Positions 1-10,800 of a stretch of DNA of 64,000 nt are shown here, piece after piece (within the stretch, counting starts at the first letter, position 1; every line of letters starts with the position of its first letter). Position numbers and translations under genes: made by a program. The notes under the pieces were generated by a model. That model had not been told where the DNA came from. It did no database searches and saw only the letters and a program-made list of their open reading frames with translations. The stretch is from Monomorium pharaonis (lineage: Eukaryota > Arthropoda > Insecta > Hymenoptera > Formicidae), in assembly GCF_013373865.1 (NCBI RefSeq), contig NC_050470.1:11268373-11332372 (forward strand), written 5' to 3'.

Positions 1-900
1 TTGGTTCCAAGATTGGCGAAGTTGTCTGTTGGAATGTACAGCCTTAGGTGGTCGAGGTACCCAATTGACTAATCAGTCAGGTGTGGTTGGAGTAAAATTC
101 CCTCAGTTTACTGTTTTGACCACTTTCACTCGAGCACCGTCACTTGGACACTCGGTTCCGCGTTAAAGCTCGCGTTCGCGGAATTAACTGAGGTTCGAAC
201 AGCGAGGTTTGAAAGAACGAAAGACAGAGTGCGCGAAACAGTGACTGAGACAGTGACTGACTCCGACTTTTGGAAGTGTCGGTTTATATAGTAATTTCCC
301 CGAAAAGTAAAGTTTTGGGTGTGGGTGTTTTGGAGATGTTAATTGGCGGGAATGCGTGGGAATTAATTTTTAAGGTTTTCATTGGTCGAGTGGTTATTTG
401 GTCTTGGGGTGGCGTTCGTTAAGCCCTTTGGCTATTGGTCCGTTGGTTGTCTCCGCCTTACATTTTTCAAATCGGGCAGGAGAGAGAGGGTTTTCAGATG
501 TTCTTATCCTAAATAGGGGGAGGAAATTTTATGTTTCTTGGCCCGCGCATTTTCCCAGGGATGATAGCCGCATCTGGTTTCGAAAAAGAAAATTTTATAG
601 CCCCTCGGACGTTTTTGAGGTGGTCTGGCTCTCCTTAGATAACATTCCGTTCGTAAAAACGTTATTACTCTTGAAACCAAATGTGCCCTTTGCTCCACCT
701 AATCCGCCAAATTTTATTGGCTTTTTAGTATCTTAGGGTCCCTCTGATTATGGGAACCAAACGCCCTCGCGGTGCGGAGATATTTATTTATTTCCTCCTC
801 CGTAACCCTTGACCGCAGATAAGTCTCACAGTTTTATTTGGCTTATTTATCTCTAAAAAGCTCAGCGGGCAATAAAGAGTGAAGTCCCTCGGACGTAACA
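1..900 (-). mobile_element. 5' terminal (LTR-like) region of a TGTTACGTCC-type retroelement, cut by the window edge
   Basis: Read on the minus strand, the block starts at 900 with TGTTACGTCCGAGGG. This matches the starts seen at 42854, 62295 and 63782. A TATA-like stretch lies about 610 bases inside, in a position comparable to CTATAAAA at 62916-62923. The element lies exactly at the end of the left inverted-repeat arm, so it interrupts that arm; any coding part would be left of the window. Short reading frames on either strand here resemble nothing I recognise. The LTR interpretation is inference, because only one end is visible. Confidence 0.5.
283..290 (-). promoter_or_regulatory. TATA-like box of the terminal repeat
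   Basis: Minus-strand TATATAAA, about 610 bases from the element start. The related copy ending at 63782 has CTATAAAA at 62916-62923. The position fits a U3 promoter; transcription is not shown. Confidence 0.3.
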
Positions 901-1129
901 GTGATATTATAATTAAGATTGCAAGTTCCATAAATATGAAAGTGGACTGATTATTGAATATATTGAGTATATGTAATTGTCTTGTAGATAAATATATGTG
1001 ATTTCTATATAACAAAGCAAAAAATTGAATTTGTGCTTTAAAAGATTAATTTGTGATTTGATAACTGTTTGATAATTTGTTAATTTCCGTATCATTAGAA
1101 TTTCCTTAATTTAAAATCGATGTCCTTAC

Positions 1130-2860
1130 CTATACATATACGTGGACTCTCTCCAAATAGAATATAAGCATATGACGGAATATTACGTTTATTCTATTTG
1201 CTAAATTGCTCTGTATCATATTTTTTCGGATCAGGAAAGTATTCCGGGTCATAGTGTATGCCAAGCATTGAAATATAAACTGGCGTACCTTTTTTGAGAA
1301 CTAAATCGGAATTTGGCACCTTGTAAGTTTCCACTGTTAAGCGATCTAGAAATGCCAACGGCAGATACATTCTCAAAGTTTCGGACACTACCATGTTGAA
1401 ATATTGCAGTGAACAAACCTGATAAAATAAATATTTTAAGCTGGCTTGGCAATGACGTTAAAATTCATTTGTTTTATTCATGACATTTTTTTACAGTAAA
1501 AAAATAATGTACGGTCTTTGCATTACCATATCATATGTGATTTTGTCATCAGTGGAGCGCATCAAGAATTTCTTTCCTGAGTCTATCTTGTATTTTGGAA
1601 CGTATCGCGAGTTCATACAAAGGGAAAGGCATTACTGTTGAAGAAGTCTTATAACCAGCTGTGAAAAAACAGCCGCTTGCGCTACTCGTCCCCTTCAAAT
1701 TCTAAAATTTTAATTTGTATTTTTCAAAATTGTTACTATAATTTATTTCTAGCTGTGAAAATCATTAGTCAAACAAATTAAATGGGTATTCTGTTTTTTT
1801 AGGTGTAAATTAAAAAATGTGTGCATTAAAAATGTTTGAACAATCACATTTACTTACTAAATCCTCCTCCAATGTCCAGATCTTTACAAGTTTTTTTCAG
1901 TTCAATAAGCGTATCAATGAGATCATTTCTCTTTTTACCAGAATTCATGCGTTCAGAGAGAGTCTCCCAAAGAACTTTACGCAAGAACTTTGTGGCATCC
2001 TTGCCAAATGTTTTCATACCGTTCCAACGAACTAGAGTTGGAAAAAATAAGATCGAGAGAAATTCGAAACCGCGGAAAAGGTCAAACTAAAAAATTATTC
2101 TACCGTATTTTCGGAATTTGGCATCTGGATTATTCAATAAGTTCACATTAAGTAGGCAGTAATACCAACTATGTCCGTAGCAAATTTGGCGGTTAAATCT
2201 CTCATTTCCATGTCCATTCCTTTTTCTGCCGTCAACGTATCGATTTAATGTTGTCGTTCCAATGATTTGACAGTAATAGTGATTTTTATGTCCATCGACA
2301 TTTGATGTAGTTTCATAAATTCAGCCCTTACCTTTCAATTTCAGCGACTCGAGATGCGTATCAAGATTTTTCTATTCCACATTCTAACATCAGTTCGAAC
2401 ATCTTTTTAAGCTTGCCAGACGTGAAGGTTGGTGTCAACTTTGTTATTAAGGTCTTCCAAGCTGGATTTTTAATAAAGAAGAGATTGGCATAACCTAGAC
2501 GATCATTAGTATCAAGCGAGGTATGTCGATCAGCGAAGTAGTTGAAGTCCTATATTAGAACGCTTTTAACTAGCTCCCGATTGCGAACCATCAAGCACGG
2601 CTTGTCTAATAAGTAAAGTCCGATGTAGGGCATTCCTTTCCCTTGATCATACAAATCTTTCATAAGATGTCCAGGATTTTTCTTCATAAACATAATATCC
2701 GAGAAATTGCCAAAAATTGGTGTCGGTGGCAGTTCAAAAACGCCTCGTTTCTTCCAGCAGTTGTATTTACGTGTCATGTAAAGATAGAGGAAGCGTCCCA
2801 GATGCGCGCAGTAATAAACAGATACAGCAAGCTGAGTGAAACGGACATAGACCAAATGCG
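1130..2860 (-). pseudogene. CYP6-like cytochrome P450 pseudogene (left-arm copy)
   Basis: Exons run from 2855 down to 1130. Visible parts: N-terminal region with a proline-rich hinge (ELPPTPIFGNF) at 2550-2855; a central exon (KRNDLIDTLIELKK) at about 1860-2030; an I-helix exon at about 1540-1690; and a last exon with the K-helix ETLRMY, aromatic region and heme-loop remnant FGESPRICIG at 1130-1400. The hinge, ETLR and CIG motifs define a P450, and the wording is closest to insect CYP6 (clan 3). It is dead: a TAG stop follows the VLI at the end of the first reading frame, and there are frameshifts in the second and I-helix exons. Every lesion I compared is also in the right-arm copy, so inactivation came before duplication. 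This copy reads MYLPLAF where the right copy has MYPPLAF. Confidence 0.85.
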
Positions 2861-2871
2861 TGAAATGTAAA

Positions 2872-3069
2872 TCATTTCAGAAGCGTTTTAAAATATTTCT
2901 GAGACAATTCTGAGACAGCTCTGAGGTAGCAAAATGTCCGCGATGCTTTTGCTATCTCAGGGCTGTCTAAGAGCTGTCTCAGAAACATCTGGAAAACGTT
3001 TCTGAAATGTTTCACTTTTCACTTGAAACTTTTCTGAAATATCTCTAGAAGGTTTCTGTGCTATATGGG
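2872..3069. mobile_element. CCCATATAGCAC-ended short-motif element (left arm)
   Basis: The block ends at 3069 in GTGCTATATGGG and is filled with variants of TTTCTGAGACAG. The reverse complement is at 18395-18592. Only one CCCA end is recognisable; the other side runs into the CYP6 5' region, so the element is one-sided or truncated. Confidence 0.45.
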
Positions 3070-4127
3070 AATTAACGACAGTCATTAGAACTATTATGTC
3101 ATCCAGGGCCCAGTAAGCCGTTATGAGTGCCATTGTCCACTTTGCATAATAAAAAAAACCCTATATTTGTTTCTAAAAAATAGTAATACGCACGCGCGAT
3201 TAACTTGTAACGTATTAGATACTATTTAGTTGTTTATTAAATTATATTAACTATCCGGAGAATCTTGGAACTTACGCAGAATAATTATATATACGCATAT
3301 ATTGAGCATTACACTAAGAAAAAAACAGCTAATTTGACTCAATTTTTTAACACAATTAAATCTCTTTAATTCAAATATTTATATATTTAAATTAATAAAT
3401 ACACTCTTCTGAAAAAATTTAATCAAAAAATTTAGTTAACTTAAATTAACTAACTTTTTTCAATGTAATGTAGATATTAATTAAAGTCACAGATTCAATT
3501 TTTAATTTCATAATTTTTATGATTTTAAAATTCACCATTTTAATTTAAAAAAATTGTAAGCGTGAATATTACTTAAAGACATCAAAACTCCCAAGTATTT
3601 AACTTGAATTTGTAAAATTTAATAAACACTCGCAAAAAAGATATCACATCATTGATTAACAGTCAAAATTTAAAATAGTAGATTTAATGATAAAATTTTT
3701 TATTTAAATTCGTCTTTACATCTTTATCAAATAAAATGTAGAAACTTACGTAAATCAAACGTCGTCTGCTATTTGTAAGAACTAAATGAACATTTCTCTG
3801 TCAGAATGCGCGATATATACTTTCCAATATCATAATTTCCCCTATTTTTTGTCTGTTTTCGTCCAGTAAGATATGTCACACAATAAATATGTGATTTTCT
3901 TGAGTAATTACAATGATAATAATGATAACGTAACTTATCAACGCTATATGTACAGTATGCTCGAATGGATTCGAGTCTCTCTGTAATTTAAAATGATCAT
4001 TTGATTTCACTTATATATCTACCAATCCGTAAATAGTAATTGAGTTCTCGTCATTAGTGCACATCTGTTAATGAAACGCGTGTAAAGTTGCATTATCATG
4101 TCTCTTTATTAGAATGAGTCCAGATAC
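3070..4127. other. AT-rich sequence without recognisable genes (left arm)
   Basis: No reading frame, RNA or repeat structure that I can support. The reverse complement is in the right arm at about 17340-18394. Confidence 0.6.
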
Positions 4128-4140
4128 GCACAATAATAAA

Positions 4141-4308
4141 CGGACACAGCAGGCTGAGTAAAACGGAGACAGTAACAAACAGACACAGTAACAAACGGAC
4201 ACAGTAACAAACGGACACAGTAAGAAACGGACACAGTAAAAAACGGACACAGTAACAAACGGACACAGTAATAAACGGACACAGTAATAAACGGACACAG
4301 ACCAAATG
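4141..4308. repeat. 16-bp minisatellite, about nine to ten units (left arm)
   Basis: Tandem units of the type GTAACAAACGGACACA. The right-arm counterpart is 17158-17325. Its edges (GGACACAGCAGGCTGAGT and CACAGACCAAATGCG) resemble the segment directly upstream of the CYP6-like first exon (2786-2860). Reading frames across it are artefacts of the 16-bp periodicity. Confidence 0.85.
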
Positions 4309-4382
4309 CGCACACTGCATATGCGCACGGACCAAATGCACACACGGAAAGTCGCAAACCCATGTGATGCAGTGAATGCTTT

Positions 4383-4393
4383 GCACGCACGCG

Positions 4394-4430
<37 letters not shown>
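4383..4430. repeat. CA microsatellite
   Basis: An (AC)n run after a GCACGCAC lead-in. The right-arm counterpart near 17037-17068 is a few repeat units shorter, one of the few length differences between the arms. Confidence 0.9.
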
Positions 4431-4432
<2 letters not shown>

Positions 4433-4796
4433 GGGGAGGTGCAAGGGGAGCCTTCGGCCCCTCCTACCACACCCGCCCTGACCAAGTCGCTAACCTATGT
4501 AGACTTTACTCTGCTTGCAATTTACATGGATTGCATTTTTTTATAAGAATTGGAACGTTTTCGGAAAAATTTAAAAAATAAAAAATTCTGATTAATTAAA
4601 AAAATTTTTAAATATTTCTACTAAGGATTTTTAAAAGTTTTTGAGTATTAAAAACAACTTGAACAAAAAATAAAAAATTCTAATTATTGCTACGGTTATT
4701 TCGTAAGAAAAAGAAGACTATACATGTTTCAGCCAAGCCGCGATCGTATTTGTTAAAGCATGTTTTTAATCTCTGTATTTGAAAAAACGGTTACCC

Positions 4797-4855
4797 ATCC
4801 AAGTGTCAATCATCGCCGACGTTGCTTGATTTCGAAGATTGCTTGTCGATAAAAT
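4797..4855 (-). ncRNA. 5S rRNA-like fragment (left arm)
   Basis: On the minus strand it carries AAGCAACGTCGG and CTTGGATGGGTAACCG with spacing like the internal promoter of 5S rRNA genes. No full-length 5S gene is present. It is a pseudogene or 5S-derived SINE fragment. The same sequence marks the junctions of the 1376-bp units in the right arm. Confidence 0.5.
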
Positions 4856-4871
4856 AATTAAATAACGAATC

Positions 4872-5423
4872 TTAACGTGATTCGAAGCGTATCCATAGAT
4901 CTTTGGGAAGGACGACTATACCCGAATCCTTATCCTCGAGGCTCAATGGCTGACCTTCAACGAAAAAAAAGTTGAAGTTTTATAGAAAAAGAACCAATGT
5001 CCCGAATATGTTAAATCTAGCATAAGTTTCACCTGGACATAATTGATGACCTAGATAAAAGTACAGAAAGAAAATTATTTTTATTGTCATTATTAAAACT
5101 AATGTAATAGTACTTTATACAAAGTTCAGTAAAATTTGTTAATCTTTATTAGATTATGTACATCGACTTACCAAAACCAAAAAAAGTTAAAAATCTTTGG
5201 CTAATTGCCCATCTTCCTTCAGAAATCTTTCCGGTCTAAAAACTTCAGGATCGCCCCACAAGTCAGAATCATGATGTATCGCTGCCAAGTTAATGAAAAT
5301 TGGAGTGTTTTCAGGTATTTCATAGCCGCCTAAAGTAGTTTTTCTTGCACATCTATGAACTGTGCTAACTGTGATTGTTTCAATTCTTAACGTTTCTCGT
5401 ATTACTGCCTCCAAGTAAGACAA
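4872..5423 (-). pseudogene. Clan-2-like cytochrome P450, last two exons (left-arm copy)
   Basis: Exon at about 5172-5423 encodes SYLEAVIRETLRIETIT, then the PEN/INLAAIHHD region and the meander DPEVFRPERF. The final exon 4872-5050 holds the heme-loop remnant HQLCPGETYARFN and ends LWIRFESR. ETLR, FRPERF and C-P-G identify the C-terminal third of a P450, most like insect clan-2 enzymes. A frameshift before the FGFG motif and an in-frame TAA after VLFL disable it; both are in all three right-arm copies. The upstream exons, including the I-helix, are missing. Confidence 0.85.
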
Positions 5424-5848
5424 ACTAAAATAAAATAAGAATATTTTATATAATTATTTTTGTTCATTCTGTGTTAAATGTAATAAAATTGAAATTAAAT
5501 TTATGCTAACATGTGAAAATAACATTAATGTTTCTAACGTTAAAAGAAAAACTAATATTAACTTCTCATATAAAGATAAAATAAACTAAATCGATTTTTG
5601 TAGCATTATGCAACACATTATAATACATTTCTTTCTTTTCATACATAAATTAAGCATACATTTTAAATATTTTTATTAACTACATATTTGGAATAATTTT
5701 TGTTTTTAATTTTAAAAAGCATTAATAAATTAAAATATAATTCTTTTTTACTGAAATTAAAAATAATAAAGTAATAAATAATATGAATTATTAAAAAACA
5801 TATTTTCTTCATAATCAATATAAAAGATTTTTTAATGAAATTGGGGAT

Positions 5849-6581
5849 TGTTACGTTCGGGTGTGTTTTCGCGTGCCTGAAATCGCGCACGGTGAGTCAG
5901 GCGCGCGTGCCGTGTCTCATACGCGTATAGTTGCGCGTAAGAACGAGAGAAAAAGAGAGAGAGTGTGTGTTCATAGGAGATGGGAGCTTGTGCTATGTCG
6001 CGGTGTCGCTGGCCGAGCGGTAATATCGCGACACCGGAAGAAAGAAGAAGAAGAGAAGGAAAAGAAAAAAAAATTAAAGATGATAGAAAAGAGAATACGT
6101 GAAATTCATTTTGATTCACTTATTGTGAGGTTTACTCATATGTCTTGGATATGATGGATATCTTTCCAATTTTCTTTATAGTATATTTAGGCTGGGGTAG
6201 TGGAGAAGGTGTATGATCCACCGGACGATTATACTTCGTTGGTGATTCTGTGCTAGCTGGGACCGATTTTTCGTGGTTGACGCGCCGGGAGTGCTCAGGT
6301 GATTTAGTAGTCGTCCTCGGGAGAGCTTGCGGGGGCCGATTCCTCTTGGGGATTACCAGGGCTCTCGTTTTAGTCCGCTTCAAAATGTTTACAGTCTCGT
6401 CGCTGCGGATTTTGGGGCCAGGAAGGCGCGCATGATCAGGAAAGAATGTTGGACGGGCCCGCGTTGATCCCTGAGGCGTAGAGTCTTCGGTTTCTGAGGA
6501 TGACGAGAGCTCCTGGATATACTTTTGTTTAAAAACGAAAGGGTCAAATTCGCCGCCCTGATAAATTTGGCGCCGTAGCCT
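5849..6581 (-). mobile_element. Fragment of a retroelement-like repeat with a Ser/Pro-rich reading frame
   Basis: On the minus strand a frame is open from about 6581. It reads KRLRRQIYQGGEFDPF, then a Ser/Glu-rich stretch, then Lys/Arg/Pro-rich sequence ending PSPLPQPKYT near 6193. It is followed by about 340 bases ending CGAACGTAACA at 5849, inside the P450 intron. The ending resembles the GGACGTAACA termini found later in the window. I do not recognise the protein; a gag-like or accessory product is a guess. The inverted-repeat breakpoint (6192) lies within this frame, and only the 3' 340 bases were carried into the tandem P450 units. Confidence 0.45.
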
Positions 6582-6647
6582 TTTTATTTAGCGGGCCCTT
6601 CCGGCTCGACGTCCCCTGCGCTTTTGGGTCATCTAGTATAATGAGTC

Positions 6648-6649
<2 letters not shown>

Positions 6650-6697
<48 letters not shown>

Positions 6698-7840
6698 TTA
6701 TTTATCTGATTTTAGTATTTTGATATCTATTATTATCACAAAGTTTCTTTTTAGAAGAATGTAACATTTAATATTACTTGTCTAGTAAGTAAAATGTAGT
6801 AGCAGCCTGTAGGAAAAAAATATACAAAAATTACTGCACAAAAAATTGCACATTTTTGTGCATGGATTTCTGCATAACTTTTTTTACGGGAGTATATATA
6901 TATATATTCACAGTCAGCAGTATATTGACAGATAAACATTAAATCAGACAGAATGTGATAGATTTATTAATTAGATTGACCACGTTGCAATTGACCACAA
7001 CCATTTAATTACAGCAATAAATGCTTGGAGTTTTTCTGTTGAACCGCCAATTAGAAAAGTTGTGGTCAATTGGGACGTAGTCAATTGGAATGCTTCCGAT
7101 TTATTATTATATTAAGCTCATGTTTTGTCAACAGATTCTACTGGAATAAATTATATTTTTTTACAGAATTTCTTAATTTAAAGTAATAAATTACAATATA
7201 AAACAAACTATACTTTCATTCACTCTTAACTTATTATACAATTAGCAAATTTGGTTAAACTGCACATTAGTGTATACTAAAAGCTTTGTATACTATCCTA
7301 ATCTAAAAATAAAATACAAATACATTGCAATGCTCACTATTTATATATTTATAAGTGGCATTTATTTATAAAAAAATGTATTGAGAATTTTGGTTCATTC
7401 TGTTCAATTGATTTATATCATATTTTATATTATTTTTATTTTATTTATATTTATAATGTTAAACATGTATCTTTATATGATTTGTGTAAAATGGATTTAA
7501 TACAGAGCAGTGAATACTAAGCAGTGCGACCAAATTTACTGTGTGTATACTAAAAATTAAGAAAAAGTCAAACATATAATTTAATAGTATTAGATTTACA
7601 GTTTGATAGTAGATTTGTTGTAGAAATTGGGAAAGATTTAAAATACATTCTATTTAAAAATATTAAAATAACTATGAAATGACATTCTGTTCTATTTCTG
7701 CTATCAATTTGTTATTTTGTTAGTAAATTTGGTTGTATTTTTGTTACAAGCTACTGACAAAATTTGTAACAAACACTTAGCAAAATTTTTGGCAGATATT
7801 TAACTCTCCAAGTTGAAATTTTTCAAAATATGTTTTTATT
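6650..7840. other. AT-rich intergenic sequence with a TA microsatellite
   Basis: A (TA)n run lies at about 6653-6691. Otherwise I see nothing supportable. Upstream exons of the BEN gene may lie here, but none has clear coding character. Confidence 0.6.
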
Positions 7841-7844
7841 ATAG

Positions 7845-10800
7845 ATAATGAAAGTGAATTAATAATACGGAGAAAGGTGGAATTAAAAAAAGATAAGATT
7901 CCTAGAACTTCTAAAACAACTCGGGAAAAATCACCAATAGAAGAGAAACGACGGAGATGTCCTAATATTATGTATTCACCATCAGCAAAGACTAACAAGA
8001 AAATAAAATCAAAAAATACAAAGAAACCAAAGCAAGTAAGTAATAATTTAAACAAACAATATTTTAAAATTGTAGTTTGAAAAAATTAATAAAAATCAAA
8101 AATTAAAAAGTTTTATTTTTTGTCTTCATAATTTATATTATATAATTTATATTAAAAATTGTATGGTGTATGATTCTTCCAAGAAATGTCAAGTAAAATT
8201 TAATGTATAATACAGTTTCTACAGACTATTGGTTTAACATTTACTTACAGGAAAAAGACAAAATTACTGCACAGCATTTTAAAACACAACAGCTTATTAA
8301 TATAATTGAGACAGACTCTTTATTCTCGACAGTGTTATCTGATGTTAATGACGACGATAAAACTAATAATAAACTTTACGCAATAAGATTATTAAATTTT
8401 ATTTCTTTTTGTTTTACATCTAATCGCATAGCTTATGTATGTTTTTTTACTCTTAATTCTATTTTTCAGAAAGAAAATCAAGAAACTGAAGAAACATCAG
8501 TTATTGCAAAACTACAAAAGAAGCTACAGGAAGCTAAAGCAAAAAATAGTTATTTTGAAAAACTGTTACAAGATAATAAATTCTCATCATCAATCTCGTC
8601 GTCAGGTAAGACACCTGTTGAGTACTTATAAATCTATGAATTTATTATATTTATTGGTATAAATATTCTTTCTGTAGGATGGGAATCGCTAACAGATAAC
8701 GATGATAAAATAAACAAACAAGTGTCTAAAAAAGGAGGTATGTTTTCAGATTTTTTCAAATACATAGAGTGAAAATCTTTACAAACAAACCAGCTTTTTA
8801 TTCTATAAAACAGATATATCATTAATAGTCTAATTTAATTAGCAATAATATAAGTTTTGCATAAAAAGTAAGTATATAAATAACATAAATAATAAAAAGT
8901 ATATAAATAAAATAAAAACCCATTTTGCATACAAATATACATGTATGCATTCTACATATGTAATAGGGATAAACCCTACCAAACACCAAGTTACATGTAA
9001 CGTGCCTGTTAGTTGTAATTTCCCACTCAACAATGTAATTGTAATATAACACGTGTGTTATATTACAATTATATTATTGAGAGGGAAATTACAACTAACA
9101 GGCACGTTACATGTAACTTTGTGTTTGCTGGGACAATCATATTTATATCTTTACTGACAAAAAATAATTGTATTATCTTTGTTTAACATTCAATTGGTAA
9201 TTAATTTTATAGAATAAAAAGTTGCTTTATCCATTAGTCTTATCTTGTACATAAAAAATAAGTGATTAAATTGTGCTTTTATTCAGTGTGGTATATTCTT
9301 ATAATATGTGAATTTGCAAAAAGATGTAAAAAATATTAATATTGATTATCACAAAATAATAAAGCAAAGAGAAACAATGTTTATTGTGTTCTTTTTCACT
9401 CTTAAATAATTAATACTCTAAATAGTCTAAATTAAAATATGAGATTGTTGATGTCATTATATTTTGATGTTCTATTTTTGATAGAATCTAAAATTGTTGA
9501 AGAATTAGAAGAACACGCTTATGCACAAGTCTCATATGTCGCAACACAAAACAAGTCACCTAAAGTCCTAAACCATTCTAATGAAAATATTACATTCCCA
9601 CACAACACGCAGACATAATTAGGATGTAATTTGGATGTCCGATACAAATCCTGAGGACATCCGACGGATGTCCTATTTACATCTAATGGACGTATTTAGG
9701 ATGTTCTATATTCGTCCCAAGGACATACCAAGTACATCTTTAGAATGTCCGAACCGGACGTAAAACGGATATTATTTGGACACATAATAGCCTCATATAT
9801 GTAATACTTCTATATTGCTAACCACTGCTGTATATATATTGCAATTGTTAATAATTATTTTATTTATTATTTAGTTAATTTATATATATTATAAAATATA
9901 TAACTTTATAAACCATATTTTAATTGCAACCCAGCTAGCCAGGCCTGTTAAAATCACATATCGTGAAAGCTTTACAGCAAGGATTGTTTCAATTTTGACA
10001 ACAATTTTATGACAAGTAATGTTTGTTGCTTTGTTTTTTAAAAGTTTCGAGCAAATTTACGGCAAAAGTTTTCATTACACGATGCTGCAAATAACAGAGA
10101 AAGACTTGTACATAAATATTACGTATAGAAATTACAAGATTTGTTCCGACACGATAAAATGCAAAATTTAAGCAAATAACAGAGCAAACCTTACTACACG
10201 ACATGACAATAAATTTATGGCAGAAACAGGAAATCTTGTTAAGCACAGAATAACGGCAAATTAGTAGCAAGAACAAAATAAAACTTGCCGAGCATATTTT
10301 TGCAACAAAATTGCGACAAGGTGTGTCCGTAAACAGCTTAGTTTTTGTTGGCAAGGCTTGTCGCAAATAGTATGACGCACATTTTATGCAAATAACAGGG
10401 TTGTATTATCGGGTTTTAAACTTTATTTCTGACTTTACTATCTATCTCGAGGTGGCGCATTTCTCGTGAAAAAGATTTACCTACTGGATTAATAAAAGGG
10501 GCTCGTCGAGAACAGAGAACCAAGTATGATTGCACCATTCACATTTGATATTGGACTAATCAGTCTAATATTTCAGTCTAATAATCATTTTTGTTGATCT
10601 AAATTTCGACAATATTTGTCCTGTTCTTGCCACAAATTTGCTATCATATTGTGCATAGCAAGGTTTGCCTCGTTTTTGCCACAAATTTGCTATCATGCTA
10701 TGTACAGCAAGGTTTGCTCTATTCTTGCCACAAATTTGCTATCATATTGTGTACAGCAAGATTTGCCTTGTTCTTGCTGCAAATTTGTTGTTATGCTTTA

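Larger units (their letters stand above)
901..6192. repeat. Left arm of a ~5.3 kb inverted duplication
   Basis: The reverse complement matches 15276-20832 over its whole length. Differences noticed are point changes, microsatellite length and a 269-bp MITE present only in the right arm. The arm carries, on the minus strand, the dead CYP6-like gene, a minisatellite, a 5S-like fragment and two exons of the clan-2-like P450. The left end coincides with the transposon boundary at 900. The inner end falls inside a transposon reading frame at 6192, where the right arm instead joins the previous tandem P450 unit. Confidence 0.9.

Noticed and set aside
4068..4485. Overlapping Cys/Val-rich reading frames across the minisatellite on the minus strand (and their mirror at 16983-17394)
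   Set aside because: All three frames stay open because 16-bp and 2-bp repeats avoid stops; they translate repeat periodicity and have no start context or homology.
5861..6154. Basic plus-strand frame MCFRVPEIAHGE... repeated in every P450 unit, and its antisense partner at 5832-6119
   Set aside because: It occurs in both orientations with the repeat unit and overlaps a transposon 3' end. No coding constraint is evident.
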